Of a stretch of DNA of 64,000 nucleotides, positions 11,131 through 24,060 are shown in pieces. A program made the position numbers and the translations under genes. The notes below the pieces were generated by a model. That model had not been told where the DNA came from. It searched no databases and saw only the letters and a list, made by a program, of their open reading frames with translations. This DNA is from Megalopta genalis (taxonomy: Eukaryota; Arthropoda; Insecta; Hymenoptera; Halictidae): assembly GCF_051020955.1 (NCBI RefSeq), contig NW_027477002.1, forward strand, positions 1 to 64,000, written 5' to 3'. Positions within the stretch are counted from its first letter, which is position 1. Every line of letters starts with the position of its first letter.

Positions 11131-13383
11131 TCAATCAATGCGAAGTAGAAGGCTTAGCATCAAATCCATGCAACACAAATTATTTAGCTTCTTATACTTG
11201 CGATATAAGTGATATAGCTTCAAATGCAGGCGAAACAAACGAGTGATCCTCAAATCCAAGCGTAACACATGATTTAAATTCAAATCAATGGGAAGTAGAA
11301 GATGTACCTCCAAATCCATGCGAAACAAATGGTTCAGCTTCAAATACTTGTGATATACATGATTTACCTTCAACTGCATGCGAAACAAACGAGTTAGCTT
11401 CAAATCCAAGCGAAACACATGATTTAGCTTCAAATCAATGCGAAATAGAAGGCTTAGCATCAAATCCATGCGACACAAATTATTTAGCTTCATATACTTG
11501 CGATATAAGTGATATAGCTTCAAATGCAGCCGAAAGAAACGAGTGATCTTCAAATCCAAGCGCAACACATGATTTAACTTCAAATCAATGCGAATTAGAA
11601 GATTTAGGTTCAAATACATGCGAAACGAATGGTTCAGCTTCAAATACTTGTGATATACATGATTTACCTTCAACTGCATGCGAAACAAACGAGTTAGCTT
11701 CAAATCCAAGCAAAACACATGATTTAGCTTCAAATCAATGCGAAATAGAAGCCTTAGCATCAAATCCATGCGACACAAATTATTTAGCTTCATATACATG
11801 TGATACAAGTGATATAGCTTCAAATGCAGGCGAAACACACGAGTGAGCTTTAAATCCAAGCGTAACACATGATTTAACTTCAAATCAATGGGAAGTAGAA
11901 GGCTTAGCATCAAATTCATGCAACACAAATCATTTAGCTTCTTATACTTGCGATATAAGTGATATAGCTTCAAATGCAGGCGAAACAAACGAGTGATCTT
12001 CAAATCCAACCCTAACACATGATTTAACTTCAAATCAATGGGAAGTAGAAGGCTTAGCATCAAATCCATGCAACGCAAGTTAATTAGCTGCTCATACTTG
12101 CGATATAAGTGATCTAGCTTCAAATGCAGGCTAAACAAACGAGTGATCCTCAAATCCAAGCGTAAGACATGATTTAACTTCAAATCAATGGGAAGTAGAA
12201 GATGTACCTCCAAATCTATGCGATACAAATGGTTCAGCTTCAAATACTTGTGATATACATGATTTAGCTTCAACTGCATGCGAAACAAACGAGTTAGCTT
12301 CAAATCCAAGCGAAACACATGATTTAAATTCAAATCAATGCGAAGTAGAAGATTTAGGTTAAAATACATGCGAAACGAATGGTTCAGCTTCAAATACTTG
12401 TGATATACATGATTTACCTTCAACTGCATGCGAAACAAATGAGTTAGCTTCAAATGAATGCGAAGTGTGAGGTTTATCTTCAAATCCATGCGAAACAAAT
12501 GGTTTAGCTTCAAATACTTGTAATATACATAATTTTGCTTCAGATGCATGCGAAACAAACGATTTAGCTTCACACCCAAGGGAAACACATGATTTAACTT
12601 CAAATCAATGCGAAGTAGAAGCCTTAGCATCAAATCCATGCAACACAAATTATTTAGCTTCTTATACTTGCGATATAAGTGATATAGCTTCAAATGCAGG
12701 CGAAACAAACGAGTGATCCTCAAATCCAAGCGTAACACATGATTTAACTTCAAATCAATGGGAAGTAGAAGATGTACCTCCAAATCCATGCGAAACAAAT
12801 GGTTCAGCTTCAAATACTTGCGATATACATGATTTACCTTCAACTGCATGCGAAACAAACGAGTTAGCTTCAAATCCAAGCGAAACACATGATTTAGCTT
12901 CAAATCAATGCGAAGTGTGAGGTTTATCTTCAAATCCATGCGAAACAAATGGTTTAGCTTCAAATACTTGTAATATACATAATTTTGCTTCAGATGCATG
13001 CGAAACAAACGATTTAGCTTCACACCCAAGGGGAACACATGATTTAACTTCAAATCAATGCGAAGTAGAAGCCTTAGCATCAAATCCATGCAACACAAAT
13101 TATTTAGCTTCTTATACTTGCGATATAAGTGATATAGCTTCAAATGCAGGCGAAACAAACGAGTGATCCTCAAATCGAAGCGTAACACATGATTTAACTT
13201 CAAATCAATGGGAAGTAGAAGATGTACCTCCAAATCCATGCGAAACAAATGGTTCAGCTTCAAATACTTGCGATATACATGATTTACCTTCAACTGCATG
13301 CGAAACAAACGAGTTAGCTTCAAATCGAAGCAACACACATGATTTAGCTTCAAATGCAGGCGAAACAAGTGGCTTAGCTTCAA
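11131..13383. repeat. 300-bp (ten-unit) higher-order repeat domain
   Basis: Units beginning 'caaatccatgcgacacaaat' or close variants occur at 11,161, 11,461, 11,761 and 12,061, exactly 300 bp apart, with the intervening nine units in the same order. Further right a 450-bp step (12,571 to 13,021) repeats the stretch beginning 'cacacccaagg'. Diagnostic members are 'gaagatgtacctcc', 'gagtgatcctc' and 'gatttaccttcaactg'. Phase is kept throughout, so the minus strand stays open for 750 codons, but the + strand is interrupted by TGA in almost every copy ('gcgaaacaaacgagtga'). Confidence 0.9.
11131..13383 (-). other. Repeat-derived 750-codon open frame, probably not a gene
   Basis: The longest open frame in the window reads on the minus strand as a degenerate decapeptide, LKLNHVFRMD / LKLNLLHRID, repeated about 75 times. 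It would be a highly basic, leucine-rich protein. The frame is open because the consensus unit has no stop in it and this domain happens to lack indels. Its ATG is just an internal repeat methionine, with no unique N-terminus, no recognised domain and no promoter or splice signal that I can see. Elsewhere in the array the same frame is broken by +1 and -1 blocks. I consider it a by-product of the 30-bp period. Transcript evidence would be needed to revive it. Confidence 0.75.
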
Positions 13384-16300
13384 CTACTTGTGATATACAT
13401 GATTTAGCTACAACTGCATGCCAAACAAACGATTTAGCTTTAAATCCATGCGAATCAAATGGTTTAGCTTCAAATACTTGCGATATAAGTGATATAGCTT
13501 CAAAAGCTGTAGGAACAAACGAGTTAGCTTCAAATCCATGCGAAACACATGAATCAGCTGCAAATCAATGCAATGTAGAAGGTTTAGCTTCAAATCCATG
13601 CGAAACACATGATTTAGCTTCAAAACAATGTGATGTAGAAGGTTTAGCTTCAAATCCATGCGATACACAAGATTTAGCTTCAAATCAATGCGATGTAGAT
13701 GGTTCAGCTTCAAATCCATGCGACACATATGATTTAGCTTTAAATACTTGCGATATAAGTGATATAGCTTCAAAAGATGGAGGAACAAACGAGGAGGCTT
13801 CAATTCCATGCGAAACAAATGATTTAGCTTCAAATCAATGCGAAGTAGAAGGCGTAGCTTCAAATCCATGCGAAACAAATGGTTTAGCTACAAATACTTG
13901 TGATATAGATTATTTAGCTACAACTGCATGCGAAACTAACGAGTTAGCTTCAAATCCATGCGAAACACACGATTTATCTTCAAATCAATGCGATGTAGAA
14001 GATTTGCTTCAAATCAATAAGAGGTAGATGGTTTAGCTTCAAATCAATAGAATATAGAAGGTTTAGCTTCAAATAAATGCGATGTAGAAGGTTTAGCTTC
14101 AAATCCATACGACACACATGATTTAGATTCAAATCAATTCGAAGGACAAAGCTTATATTCAAATCCATACGAAACAAATGATTTAGCTTCAAATGAATGC
14201 GAAGTAGAAGGCTTGGCTTCAAATCCATGCGAAACAAATGATTTAGCTTCAAATGAATGCGAAGTAGAAGGCTTGGCTTCAAATCCATGCAAAACAAATG
14301 GTTTAACTACAAATACTTGTGATATACATTATTTAGCTACAACTGCATGCGAAACAAACGAGTTAACTTCAAATCCATGCGATGCACATGATTTAGCTTC
14401 AAATCAATGCGATGTAGAAGGTTTAGCTTCAAATCCATGCGAAACACATTATTTAGCTGCAAATCAGTGCGAAGTAGAAGGCTAGGGTTCAAATCAATGC
14501 AATGCAAATTGTTCATCTTCAAATACTTGTGAAAGATATGATTTAGCTTCAACTGCATGCGAAACACATGATTTAGCTTCAAATCAATGCGATGTAGAAG
14601 GTTTAGCTTCAAATCCATGCAAAACACATGATTCAGCTTCAAATCAATGCGATGTAGAAGGTTTAGCTTCAAATCCATGCGAAACACCTTATTTAGCTGC
14701 AAATCAGTGCGAAGTAGAAGGCTCGGGTTCAAATCAATGCAATGCAAATGGTTCATATTCATATACTTGTGAAAGATATGATTTAGCTTCAACTGCATGC
14801 GAAACACATGATTTAGCTTCAAATCAATGCGATGTAGAAGGTTTAGCTTCAAATCCATGCAAAACACGTGATTTATCTTCCAATTAATGCGAAGTAGAAG
14901 GCTTAGCTTCAAATCCATGCGAATCAAATGGTTTAGCTTCAAATACTTGTGATATACGTTATTTAGATTTAACTGCACGCGCAACGAACGAGTTAGCTTC
15001 AAATCCATGCGAAACACATGATTTATCTGCAAATCAATGCGATGAAGAAGGCATAGCTTCAAATCCATGCGAAACAAATGATATAGCTTCAAACACTTGT
15101 GGTGTAAGTGATATAGCTTCAAATGAAGACTAATCAAACGAGTTTAGCTTCAAATACTAGCGATATAAGTCATGTAGATTCAACTGCAGACGAACCGAAC
15201 AAGTTAGTGTCAAATCCATGCGGAACACATTATTTAGCTGCAAATCAATGCGATGTAGAAGGTTTAGCGTCAAGACAATAAGAGGTAGAAAGTTTAGCTT
15301 CAAATCAATAGTTTGTAGAAGGTTTAGCTTCAAATCCATGCGATACACATGATTAAGCTTCAAATCAATGCGATGTAGATAGTTTGCTTCAAATCCATGC
15401 GATACACAAGATTTAGCTTCAAATCAATGCGATGTAGTAGGTTCAGCTTCAAATCCATGCGATATAAGTGATATAGCTTCAAAAGCAGGAGGAACAAACG
15501 AGGTAGCTTCAATTCCATGCAAGACAAATGCTTTAGCTTCAAATCAATGCGAAGTAGAAGGCGTAGCTTCAAATCCATGCAAAACACGTGATTTTTCTTC
15601 CAATTAATGCGAAGTAGAAGGCTTATCTTCAAATCCATGCGAAACAAAAGGTTTAGCTTCAAATTCTTGTGATATACGTTATTTAGATTTAACTGCATGC
15701 GCAACGAACGAGTTAGCTTCAAATCCATGCGACACACATGATTTAGCATCAAATCAATGCGATGTAGAAGGTTTAGCTACAAATCCATGCCATACACAAG
15801 ATTTAGCTTCAAATCAATTCGAAGGACAAGGCTTAGATTCAGATCCATGAGAAATAAATGATTTAGCTTCAAATGAATGCGAAGTAGAAGGCTTAGCTTC
15901 AAATCCATGCAAAACAAATGGTTTAGCTACAAATACTTGTGATATACATCATTTAGCTACAACTGCATGCTAAACGAACGAGTTAGCTTCAAATCCATGC
16001 GATACACATGATTTAGCTTCAAATCAATGCGATGTGGAAGGTATAGCTTCAAATCCATGCGATACACAAGATTTAGCTTCAAATCAATGCGATGAAGAAG
16101 GTGTAGCTTCAAATCCATGCGAAACAAATGATATAGCTTCAAACACTTGGGGTGTAAGTGATATAGCTTCAAATGAAGACTAATTAAACGAGTTAGCTTC
16201 AAAATCCACGCGATACACATGATTTAGCTTCAAACACTTGTGATATAAGTGATGTAGATTCAACTGCAGGCTAAACGAACGAGTTAGCTTCAAATCCATG

Positions 16301-19300
16301 CGAAACACATGATTTAGCTGCAAATCAATGTGATGTAGAAGGTTTAGCTTCAAATCCATGCGATACACAAGATTTAGCTTCAAATCAATGCGATGTAGAA
16401 GGTTCATCTTCAAATCCATGCAACACATATGATTTAGCTTCAAATACTTGCGATATAAGTGATATAGCTTGAAAAGCTGGAGGAACAAACGAGGTTGCTT
16501 CAATTCCATGCGAAACACATGATTTAGCTTCAAATCAATGCGAAGTGGAAGGCGTAGCTTCAAATCCATGCAAAACAAATGGTTTAGCTACGAATACTTG
16601 TGATATACATTATTTAGCTACAACTGCATGCGAAACTAACGATTTAGCTTCAAATCCATGCGAAACACACGATTCATCTTCAAATCAATGCGATGTAGAA
16701 GGTTTAGCCTCAAATCAATAAGAGGTAGATGGTTTAGCTTGAAATCAATAGAATATAGAAGGTTTAGCTTCAAATAAATGCGAAGTAGAAGGTTTAGCTT
16801 CAAATCCATACAACACACATGATTTAGATTCAAATCAATTCGAAGGACAAGGCTTAGATTCAAATCCATGCGAAACAAATGATTTAGCTTCAAATGAATG
16901 CGAAGTAGAAGGCTTGGCTTCAAATCCATGCAAAACAAATGGTTTAACTACAAATACTTGTGATAAACATTATTTAGCTACAACTGCATGCGAAACAAAC
17001 GAGTTAACTTCAAATCCATGCGATACACATGATTTAGCTTCAAATCAATGCGATGTAGAAGGTTTAGCTTCAAATCCACGCGAAACAAATGATTAAGCTT
17101 CAAACACTTGGGGTATAAGTGATATAGCTTCAAATGCAGACTAATCAAACGAGTTAGCTTCAAAATCCACGCGACACACATGATTTAGCTTCAAACACTT
17201 GCGATATAAGTGATGTAGATTCAACTGCAGGCTAAACGAACGAGTTAGCTTCAAATCCATGCGAAACACATGATTCAGCTTCAAATCAATGCGATGTAGT
17301 AGGTTCAGCTTCAAATCCATGCGACACATATGATTTAGCTTGAAATACTTGCGATATAAGTGATATAGCTTCAAAAGCTGTAGGAACAAACGTGGTAGCT
17401 TCAATTCCATGCGAGATACTTGATTTAGCTTCAAATCAATGCTATTTAGAAGGTTTAGTTTCAAGTCCACGCGTAACACATGATTTAGCTTCAAATACTT
17501 GCGATATAGGTGATATAGCTTCGAATACAGGCGAAACGAACGAGTTAGCTTCAAATCCATGCGAAACACATGATTTAGTTTCAAATCAATGCGATGTAGA
17601 AGGTTTAGCTTCAAATCCATGCAAAACACGTGATTTATCATCCAATTAATGCGAAGTAGAAGGCTTAGCTTCAAATCCATGCGAATCAAATGGTTTATCT
17701 TCAAATACTTGTGATATACGTTATTTAGATTTAACTGCATGCGCAACGAACGAGTTAGCTTCAAATCGATGCGAAACACATGATTTAGCTGCAAATCAAT
17801 GCGATGAAGAAGATTTAGCTTCAAATCCATGCGAAACAAATGATATAGCTTCAAACACATGGGGTGTAAGTGATATAGCTTCATATGAAGACTAATCAAT
17901 CGTGTTAGCTTCAAAATACATGCGATACACATGATTTAGCTTCAAATCAATGCGATGTAGAAGGTTTAGCTTCAAATCAATGCGATGTAGAAGGATTAGC
18001 TTCAAATCCATGCGAAACAAATGATTTACCTTCAAATCAATTCGAAGGACAAGGCTTAGATTCAAATCCATGCGAAACAAATGATTTAGCTTCAAATCAA
18101 TACGATGTAGAAGGTTTAGCTTCAAATCCATGCGATACACAAGATTTAGATTCAAACGAATGCGATGTAGAAGGTTCAGCTTCAAATCCATGCGACACAC
18201 GTGATTTAGCTTCAAATACTTGCGATAGAAGTGATATAGCTTCAAAAGCTGGAGGAACAAACGAGGAAGCTTCAATTCCATGCGAAACAAATTATTTAAG
18301 TTAAATCAATGCGAAGTAGAAGGCTTAACTTCAGATCAATGCGAAACAAATGGATTAGCTACAAATACTTGTGATATACATTATTTAGCTACAACTGCAT
18401 GCGGGACAAACGAGTTTGCTTCAAATCCATGAGAAACACATGATTTAGCTTCAAATCAATGCTATGTAGAAGGTTTAGCTGCAAATCCATGCAAAACTCG
18501 TGATTTATCTTCCAATTAATGCGAAGTAGATGGCTTATCTTCAAATACATGCGAATCAAATGGTGTAGCTTCAAATACTTGTGATATACGTTATTTAGAT
18601 TTAACTGCATGCGCAACTAACGAGTTAGCTTCTAATCCATGCGAAACACATGATTTATCTGCAAATCAATGCGATGAAGAAGGTTTAGCTTCAAATCCAT
18701 ACGACACACATGATTTAGATTCAAATCAATTCGAAGGACAAGGCTTAGATTCAAATCCATGCGAAACAAATGATTTAGCTTCAAATGAATGCGAAGTATA
18801 AGGCTTGGCTTCAAATCCATGAAAAACAAATGGTTTAACTACAAATACTTGTGATAAACATTATTTAGCTACAACTGCATGCGAAACAAACGAGTTAGCT
18901 TCAAATCCATGCGAAACACATGATTTATCTGCAAATCAATGCGACGTAGAAGGTTTAGTTTCAAATCCATGCGATACACAAAATTTAGCTTTAAATCAAT
19001 GCGATGTAGAGGGTTTAGCTTCAAATCCATGCAAAACACGTGATTTAACTTCCAATTAATGCGAAGTAGAAGGCTTAGCTTCAAATCCATGCAAGACAAA
19101 TGGTTTAGCTACAAATACCTGTGATATACATCATTTAGCTACAACTGCATGCTATACGAACGAGTTAGCTTCAAATCCATGAGATTCACATGATTCAGCT
19201 TCAAATCAATGCGATGTAGAAGGTTCAGCTTCAAATCCATGCGGTATAAGTGATATAGCTTCAAAAGCAGGAGGAACAAACGAGGTAGCTTCAAATCAAT

Positions 19301-19659
19301 GCGAAGTAGAAGGCGTAGCTTCAAATCCATACGAAACACATGATTTAGCTTCAAATCAATTCGAAGTACAATGTTTAGATTCAAATCCATGCGAAACAAA
19401 TGATTTAGCTTCAAATGAATGCGAAGTAGAAGGCTTAGCTTCAAATCCATGCGAATCAAATGGTTTAGCTTCAAATACTTGTGATATACGTTATTTAGAT
19501 TTAACTGCATGCGCAACGAACGAGTTAGCTTCAAATCCAAGCGAAACACATGATTTAGCTGCAAATCAATGCGATGTAGAAGGTTTAGCTTCAAATCCAT
19601 GCGAAACAAATGATATAGCTTCAAACACTTGGGGTGTAAGTGATATAGCTTCAAACGAA
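13384..19659. repeat. Mosaic block of short modules
   Basis: The units here mix the DISD/AVGTNE and AGGTNE subfamilies, the nonsense pair ('caataagagg' then 'caatagaata', e.g. 14,016 and 16,716) and +1 blocks at about 15,128, 16,178, 17,139 and 17,890. Marker distances are 1,050, 961 and 751 bp; the first is 30n because a -1 variant at 15,381 ('agtttgcttc') cancels the +1. A further -1 at about 18,300 ('taagttaaatc') makes the next distance 1,770 bp, again 30n. A 60-bp tandem pair ending 'gaaggcttggcttc' lies at 14,161-14,280. Confidence 0.85.
14431..14910. repeat. 240-bp tandem pair (eight units)
   Basis: The block starting 'aaatccatgcgaaacacatt' at 14,431 recurs at 14,671. Both copies hold 'caaatcagtgcgaagtagaa', 'caatgcaatgcaaat', 'acttgtgaaagatatg' and 'ccatgcaaaacac' in the same order. 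One copy has 'gctaggg' where the other has 'gctcggg', which makes an in-frame TAG on the + strand. Confidence 0.85.
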
Positions 19660-20468
19660 GACTAATCAAACGAGTTAGCTTCAAAATCCACGCGTTACAC
19701 ATGATTTAGCTGCAAATACTTGCGATATAAGTGATGTAGATTCAACTGCAGGCGAAACGAACGAGTTAGCTTCAAATCCATGCGAAACACATGATTTAGC
19801 TGCAAATCAATGCGATGTAGAAGGTTTAGCTTCAAAACAATAAGAGGTAGAAGGTTTAGCTTCAAATCAATAGAATGTAGAAGGTTTCGCTTCAAATCAA
19901 TCCGATGTAGAAGGTTTAGCTTCAAATCCATACGAAACACATGATTTAGCTTCAAATCATTTCGAAGGACAAGGCTTAGATACAAATCCATGCGAAACAA
20001 ATGATTTAGCTTCAAATCAATGCGATGTAGAAGGTTTAGATTCAAATCCATGCGATACACACGATTTAGCTTCAAATCAATGCGATGTAGTAGGTTCAGC
20101 TTCAAATCCATGCGGCACATATGATTTAGCTTTAAATACTTGCGATATAAGTGACATAGTTTCAAATGGAGGCGAAACGAACGAGTTAGCTTCAAATCCA
20201 TGCGATACACAAGAGTTAGCTTCAAATCAATGCGATGTAGAAGGTTCAGCTTCAAATCCATGCGAAACAAATGATATAGCTTCAAACACTTCGGGTATAA
20301 ATGATATAGCTTCAAATGAAGACTAATCAAACGAGTTAGCTTCAAAATCCACGCGATACTCATGATTTAGCTTCAAATATTAGCGATGTAGAAGGTTTAG
20401 CTTCAAAGCCATGCGATACACAAGATTTAGCTTCAAATCAATGCGATGTAGTTGGTTCAGCTTCAAAC
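19660..20468. repeat. 0.8-kb module, first copy (repeated at 22.3 kb)
   Basis: From about 19,695 to 20,468 the sequence is essentially identical to 22,370-23,143, offset 2,675 bp (89 x 30 + 5). Five +1 blocks lie between the two positions, which accounts for the remainder of 5. The module includes a nonsense pair, the 'caatccgatgtagaagg' variant, and +1 blocks at both ends, 661 bp apart (19,660 and 20,321). Confidence 0.9.
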
Positions 20469-20801
20469 CCATACGAAACACATGATTTAGCTTCAAATCA
20501 ATTCGAAGGACAAGGCTTAGATTCAAAACCATGCGAAACAAATGATTTAGCTTCAAATCAATGCGATGTAGAAGGTTTAGCTTCAAATCCATGCGATACA
20601 CATGATTTTGCTTCAAATACTTGCGATATAAGTGATCTAGCTTCAAATACAGGCGAAACGAACGAGTTAGCTTCAAATCCATGCGAATCACATGATTCTG
20701 CTGCAAAGCAATGCGATGTAGAAGGTTCAGCTTCACATCCATGCGAAACAAATGATATAGCTTCAAACACTTCGGGTATAAATGATATAGTTTCAAATGA
20801 A

Positions 20802-22334
20802 GACTAATCAAACGAGTTAGCTTCAAAATCCACGCGATACACATGATTTAGCTTCAAATATTAGCGATGTAGAAGGTTTAGCTTCATATCCATGCGATAC
20901 ACAAGATTTAGCTTCAAATCAATGCGATGTAGTAGGTTCAGCTTCAAATCCATGCGACACATCTGAATTAGCTTCAAATACTTGCGATATAAGTGATATA
21001 GCTTCAAAAGCTGTAGGAACACGCGAGGTAGCTTCAATACCATGCGAGAAACATGATTTAGCTTCAAATCAATGCGATGTCGAAGGTTTAGCTTCAAATT
21101 CACGCGAAACATATGATTTAGCTTCAAACACTTGGGGTATAAGTAATATAGCTTCAAATGCAGACTAATCAACCGATTTAGCTTCAAAATCCAGGCGTTA
21201 CACATGATTTAGCTGCAAATACTTGCGATATAAGTGATGTAGATTCAACTGCAGGCGAAACGAACGAGTTAGCTTCAAATCCATGCGATACACATGATTT
21301 AGCTTCAAATCCATGCGAAACACATGATTTAGCTGCAAATCAATGCGATGAAGGAGGTTTAGCATCAAATCCATGCGAAACAAATGATATAGCTTCAAAC
21401 ACTTCGGGTATAAATGATATAGCTTCAATTGAAGACTAATCAAACGAGTTAGCTTCAAAATCCACGCGATACACATGATTTAGCTACAAATATTAGCGAT
21501 ATAAGTGATGTAGATTAAACTGCAGGCGAAACGAACGAGTTAGCTTCAAATCCATGCGAAACACATGATTTAGCTTCAAATCAATGCGATGTAGAAGGTT
21601 TAGCTTCAAATCCATGCGATACACAAGATTTAGCTTCAAATCAATGCGATGTAGAAGGTTTAGCTTCAAATCAATAAGAGGTAGAAGGTTCTGCTTCAAA
21701 TCAATAGAATATAGAAGGTTTAGCTTCAAATCAATGCGATGTAGAAGGTTTAGCTTCAAATCCATACGAAACACATGATTTAGCTTCAAATCAATTCGAA
21801 GGACAAGGCTTAGATTCAAATCCATACGAAACAAATGATTTAGCTTCAAATGAATGCGAAGTAGAAGGCTTAGATTCAAATCCATGCAAAACAAATGGTT
21901 TAGCTACAAATACTTGTGATATACATTATTTAGCTACAACTGCATGCGAAATAAACGAGATAGCTTCAAATCCATGCTATATACATGATTTAGCTTCAAA
22001 TCAATGCGATGTAGAAGGTTTAGCTTCAAATCCATGCGATACACAAGATTTAGCTTCAAATCAATGCGATGTAGTATGCTCAGCTTCAAATCCATGCGAC
22101 ACATTCGATTTAGCTGCAAATACTTGCGATATAAGTGATATAGCTTCAAAAGCTGTAGGAACAAACGAGGTAGCTTCAATTCCATGCGAGAAACATGATT
22201 TAGCTTCAAATCAATGCGATGTAGAAGTTTTAGCTTCAAAACAATAAGAGGTAGAAGGTTTAGCTTCAAATCCATGCGAAACAAATGATATAGCTTCAAA
22301 TACTTCGGGTATAAATGATATAGCTTCAAATGCA
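20802..22334. repeat. Marker-bounded modules of 361, 271 and 901 bp
   Basis: +1 blocks stand at 20,802, 21,163, 21,434 and 22,335, so the three intervals are 12, 9 and 30 units plus one base. Part of this stretch (about 20,930-21,195) is repeated at 23,125-23,390 with an offset of 2,194 bp, equal to 73 units plus four; four +1 blocks intervene. The 21.4-22.3 kb interval holds a nonsense pair at about 21,673. Confidence 0.85.
21661..21740. repeat. Nonsense-unit pair (type example)
   Basis: Two successive units read 'caataagaggtagaagg' and 'caatagaatatagaagg', replacing the usual 'caatgcgatgtagaagg'. They place TAA and then TAG in the + strand decapeptide frame, 30 bp apart. The pair recurs as a fixed cassette at about 14,016, 15,276, 16,716, 19,840, 22,512, 23,535, 28,751, 31,561, 32,625, 37,021, 37,744, 38,937, 40,616, 42,685, 46,404, 48,085, 50,125, 57,361, 59,401, 61,560 and 63,184. 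Confidence 0.92.
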
Positions 22335-24017
22335 GACTAATCAAACGATTTAGCTTCAAAATCCACGCGTTACACATGATTTAGCTGCAAATACTTGCGA
22401 TATAAGTGGTGTAGATTCAACTGCAGGCGAAACGAACGAGTTAGCTTCAAATCCATGCGAAACACATGATTTAGCTGCAAATCAATGCGATGTAGAAGGT
22501 TTAGCTTCAAAACAATAAGAGGTAGAAGGTTTAGCTTCAAATCAATAGAATGTAGAAGGTTTCGCTTCAAATCAATCCGATGTAGAAGGTTTAGCTTCAA
22601 ATCCATACGAAACACATGATTTAGCTTCAAATCATTTCGAAGGACAAGGCTTAGATACAAATCCATGCGAAACAAATGATTTAGCTTCAAATCAATGCGA
22701 TGTAGAAGGTTTAGATTCAAATCCATGCGATACACACGATTTAGCTTCAAATCAATGCGATGTAGTAGGTTCAGCTTCAAATCCATGCGGCACATATGAT
22801 TTAGCTTTAAATACTTGCGATATAAGTGACATAGTTTCAAATGGAGGCGAAACGAACGAGTTAGCTTCAAATCCATGCGATACACAAGAGTTAGCTTCAA
22901 ATCAATGCGATGTAGAAGGTTCAGCTTCAAATCCATGCGAAACAAATGATATAGCTTCAAACACTTCGGGTATAAATGATATAGCTTCAAATGAAGACTA
23001 ATCAAACGAGTTAGCTTCAAAATCCATGCGATACTCATGATTTAGCTTCAAATATTAGCGATGTAGAAGGTTTAGCTTCAAAGCCATGCGATACACAAGA
23101 TTTAGCTTCAAATCAATGCGATGTAGTTGGTTCAGCTTCAAATCCATGCGACACATCTGATTTAGCTTCAAATACTTGCGATATAAGTGATGTAGCTTCA
23201 AAAGCTGTAGGAACAAGCGAGGTAGCTTCAATACCATGCGAGAAACATGATTTAGCTTCAAATCAATGCGATGTAGAAGGTTTAGCTTCAAATTCACGCG
23301 AAACATATGATTTAGCTTCAAACACTTGGGGTATAAGTAATATAGCTTCAAATGCAGACTAATCAACCGATTTAGCTTCAAAATCCACGCGTTACACATG
23401 ATTTAGCTGCAAATACTTGCGATATAAGTGATGTAGATTCAACTGCAGGCGAAACGAACGAGTTAGCTTCAAATCCATGCGAAACACATGATTTAGCTGC
23501 AAATCAATGCGATGTAGAAGGTTTAGCTTCAAAACAATAAGAGATGGAAGGTTTAGCTTCAAATCAATAGGATGTAGAAGGTTTCGCTTCAAATCAATCC
23601 GATGTAGAAGGCTTAGCTTCAAATCCATACGAAACACATGATTTAGCTTCAAATCAATTCGAAGGACAAGGCTTAGATACAAATCCATGCGAAACAAATG
23701 ATTTAGCTTCAAATCAATGCGATGTAGAAGGTTTAGCTTCAAATTCATGCGATACACAAGATTTAGCTTCAAATCAATGCGATGTAGTAGGTTCAGCTTC
23801 AAATCCATGCGGCACATATGATTTAGCTTTAAATACTTGCGATATAAGTGACATAGTTTCAAATGGAGGCGAAACGAACGAGTTAGCTTCAAATCCATGC
23901 GAGACACATGATTTAGCTTCTAATCAATGCGATGTAGAAGGTTTAGCTTCAAATCCACGCGAAACAAATGATTTAGCTTCAAACAATTGGGGTATAAGTG
24001 ATATAGCTTCAAATGCA
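22335..24017. repeat. 0.8-kb module, second copy, and following modules
   Basis: Second copy of the 19.7-kb module (22,370-23,143). It is followed by marker intervals of 361 bp (22,996-23,357) and 661 bp (23,357-24,018). The 23,392-23,907 part is another, slightly divergent copy of the 661-bp module, with 'gagatggaagg' in place of 'gaggtagaagg' at its nonsense unit. Confidence 0.88.
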
Positions 24018-24060
24018 GACTAATCAAACGAGTTAGCTTCAAAATCCACGCGATACACAT
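24018..24060. repeat. +1-bp phase block (type example)
   Basis: The block is 'gactaatcaaacgag', 'ttag', then 'cttcaaaatccacgcg'; the extra A in 'caaaatcc' makes the unit 31 bp. It contains a TAA in the + strand decapeptide frame. Copies lie at about 4,783, 5,285, 15,128, 16,178, 17,139, 17,890, 19,660, 20,321, 20,802, 21,163, 21,434, 22,335, 22,996, 23,357, 24,018, 24,739, 25,400, 26,121, 26,782, 27,263, 29,022, 29,743, 30,224, 31,838, 32,142, 32,445, 33,201, 36,478, 38,760, 40,439, 42,506, 47,636, 48,897, 51,207, 52,498, 53,279, 54,570, 55,351, 56,642, 58,173, 61,323, 62,404 and 62,916. Many minus-strand open frames begin just inside it because it moves an ATG (MCIAWILKL) into phase. Confidence 0.93.

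Noticed and set aside
11131..13383. A real minus-strand gene for a 750-residue Leu/Lys-rich repeat protein
   Set aside because: The frame is open by virtue of the unit sequence. It has no unique terminus or domain, and equivalent frames elsewhere are broken by inherited +1 and -1 blocks.
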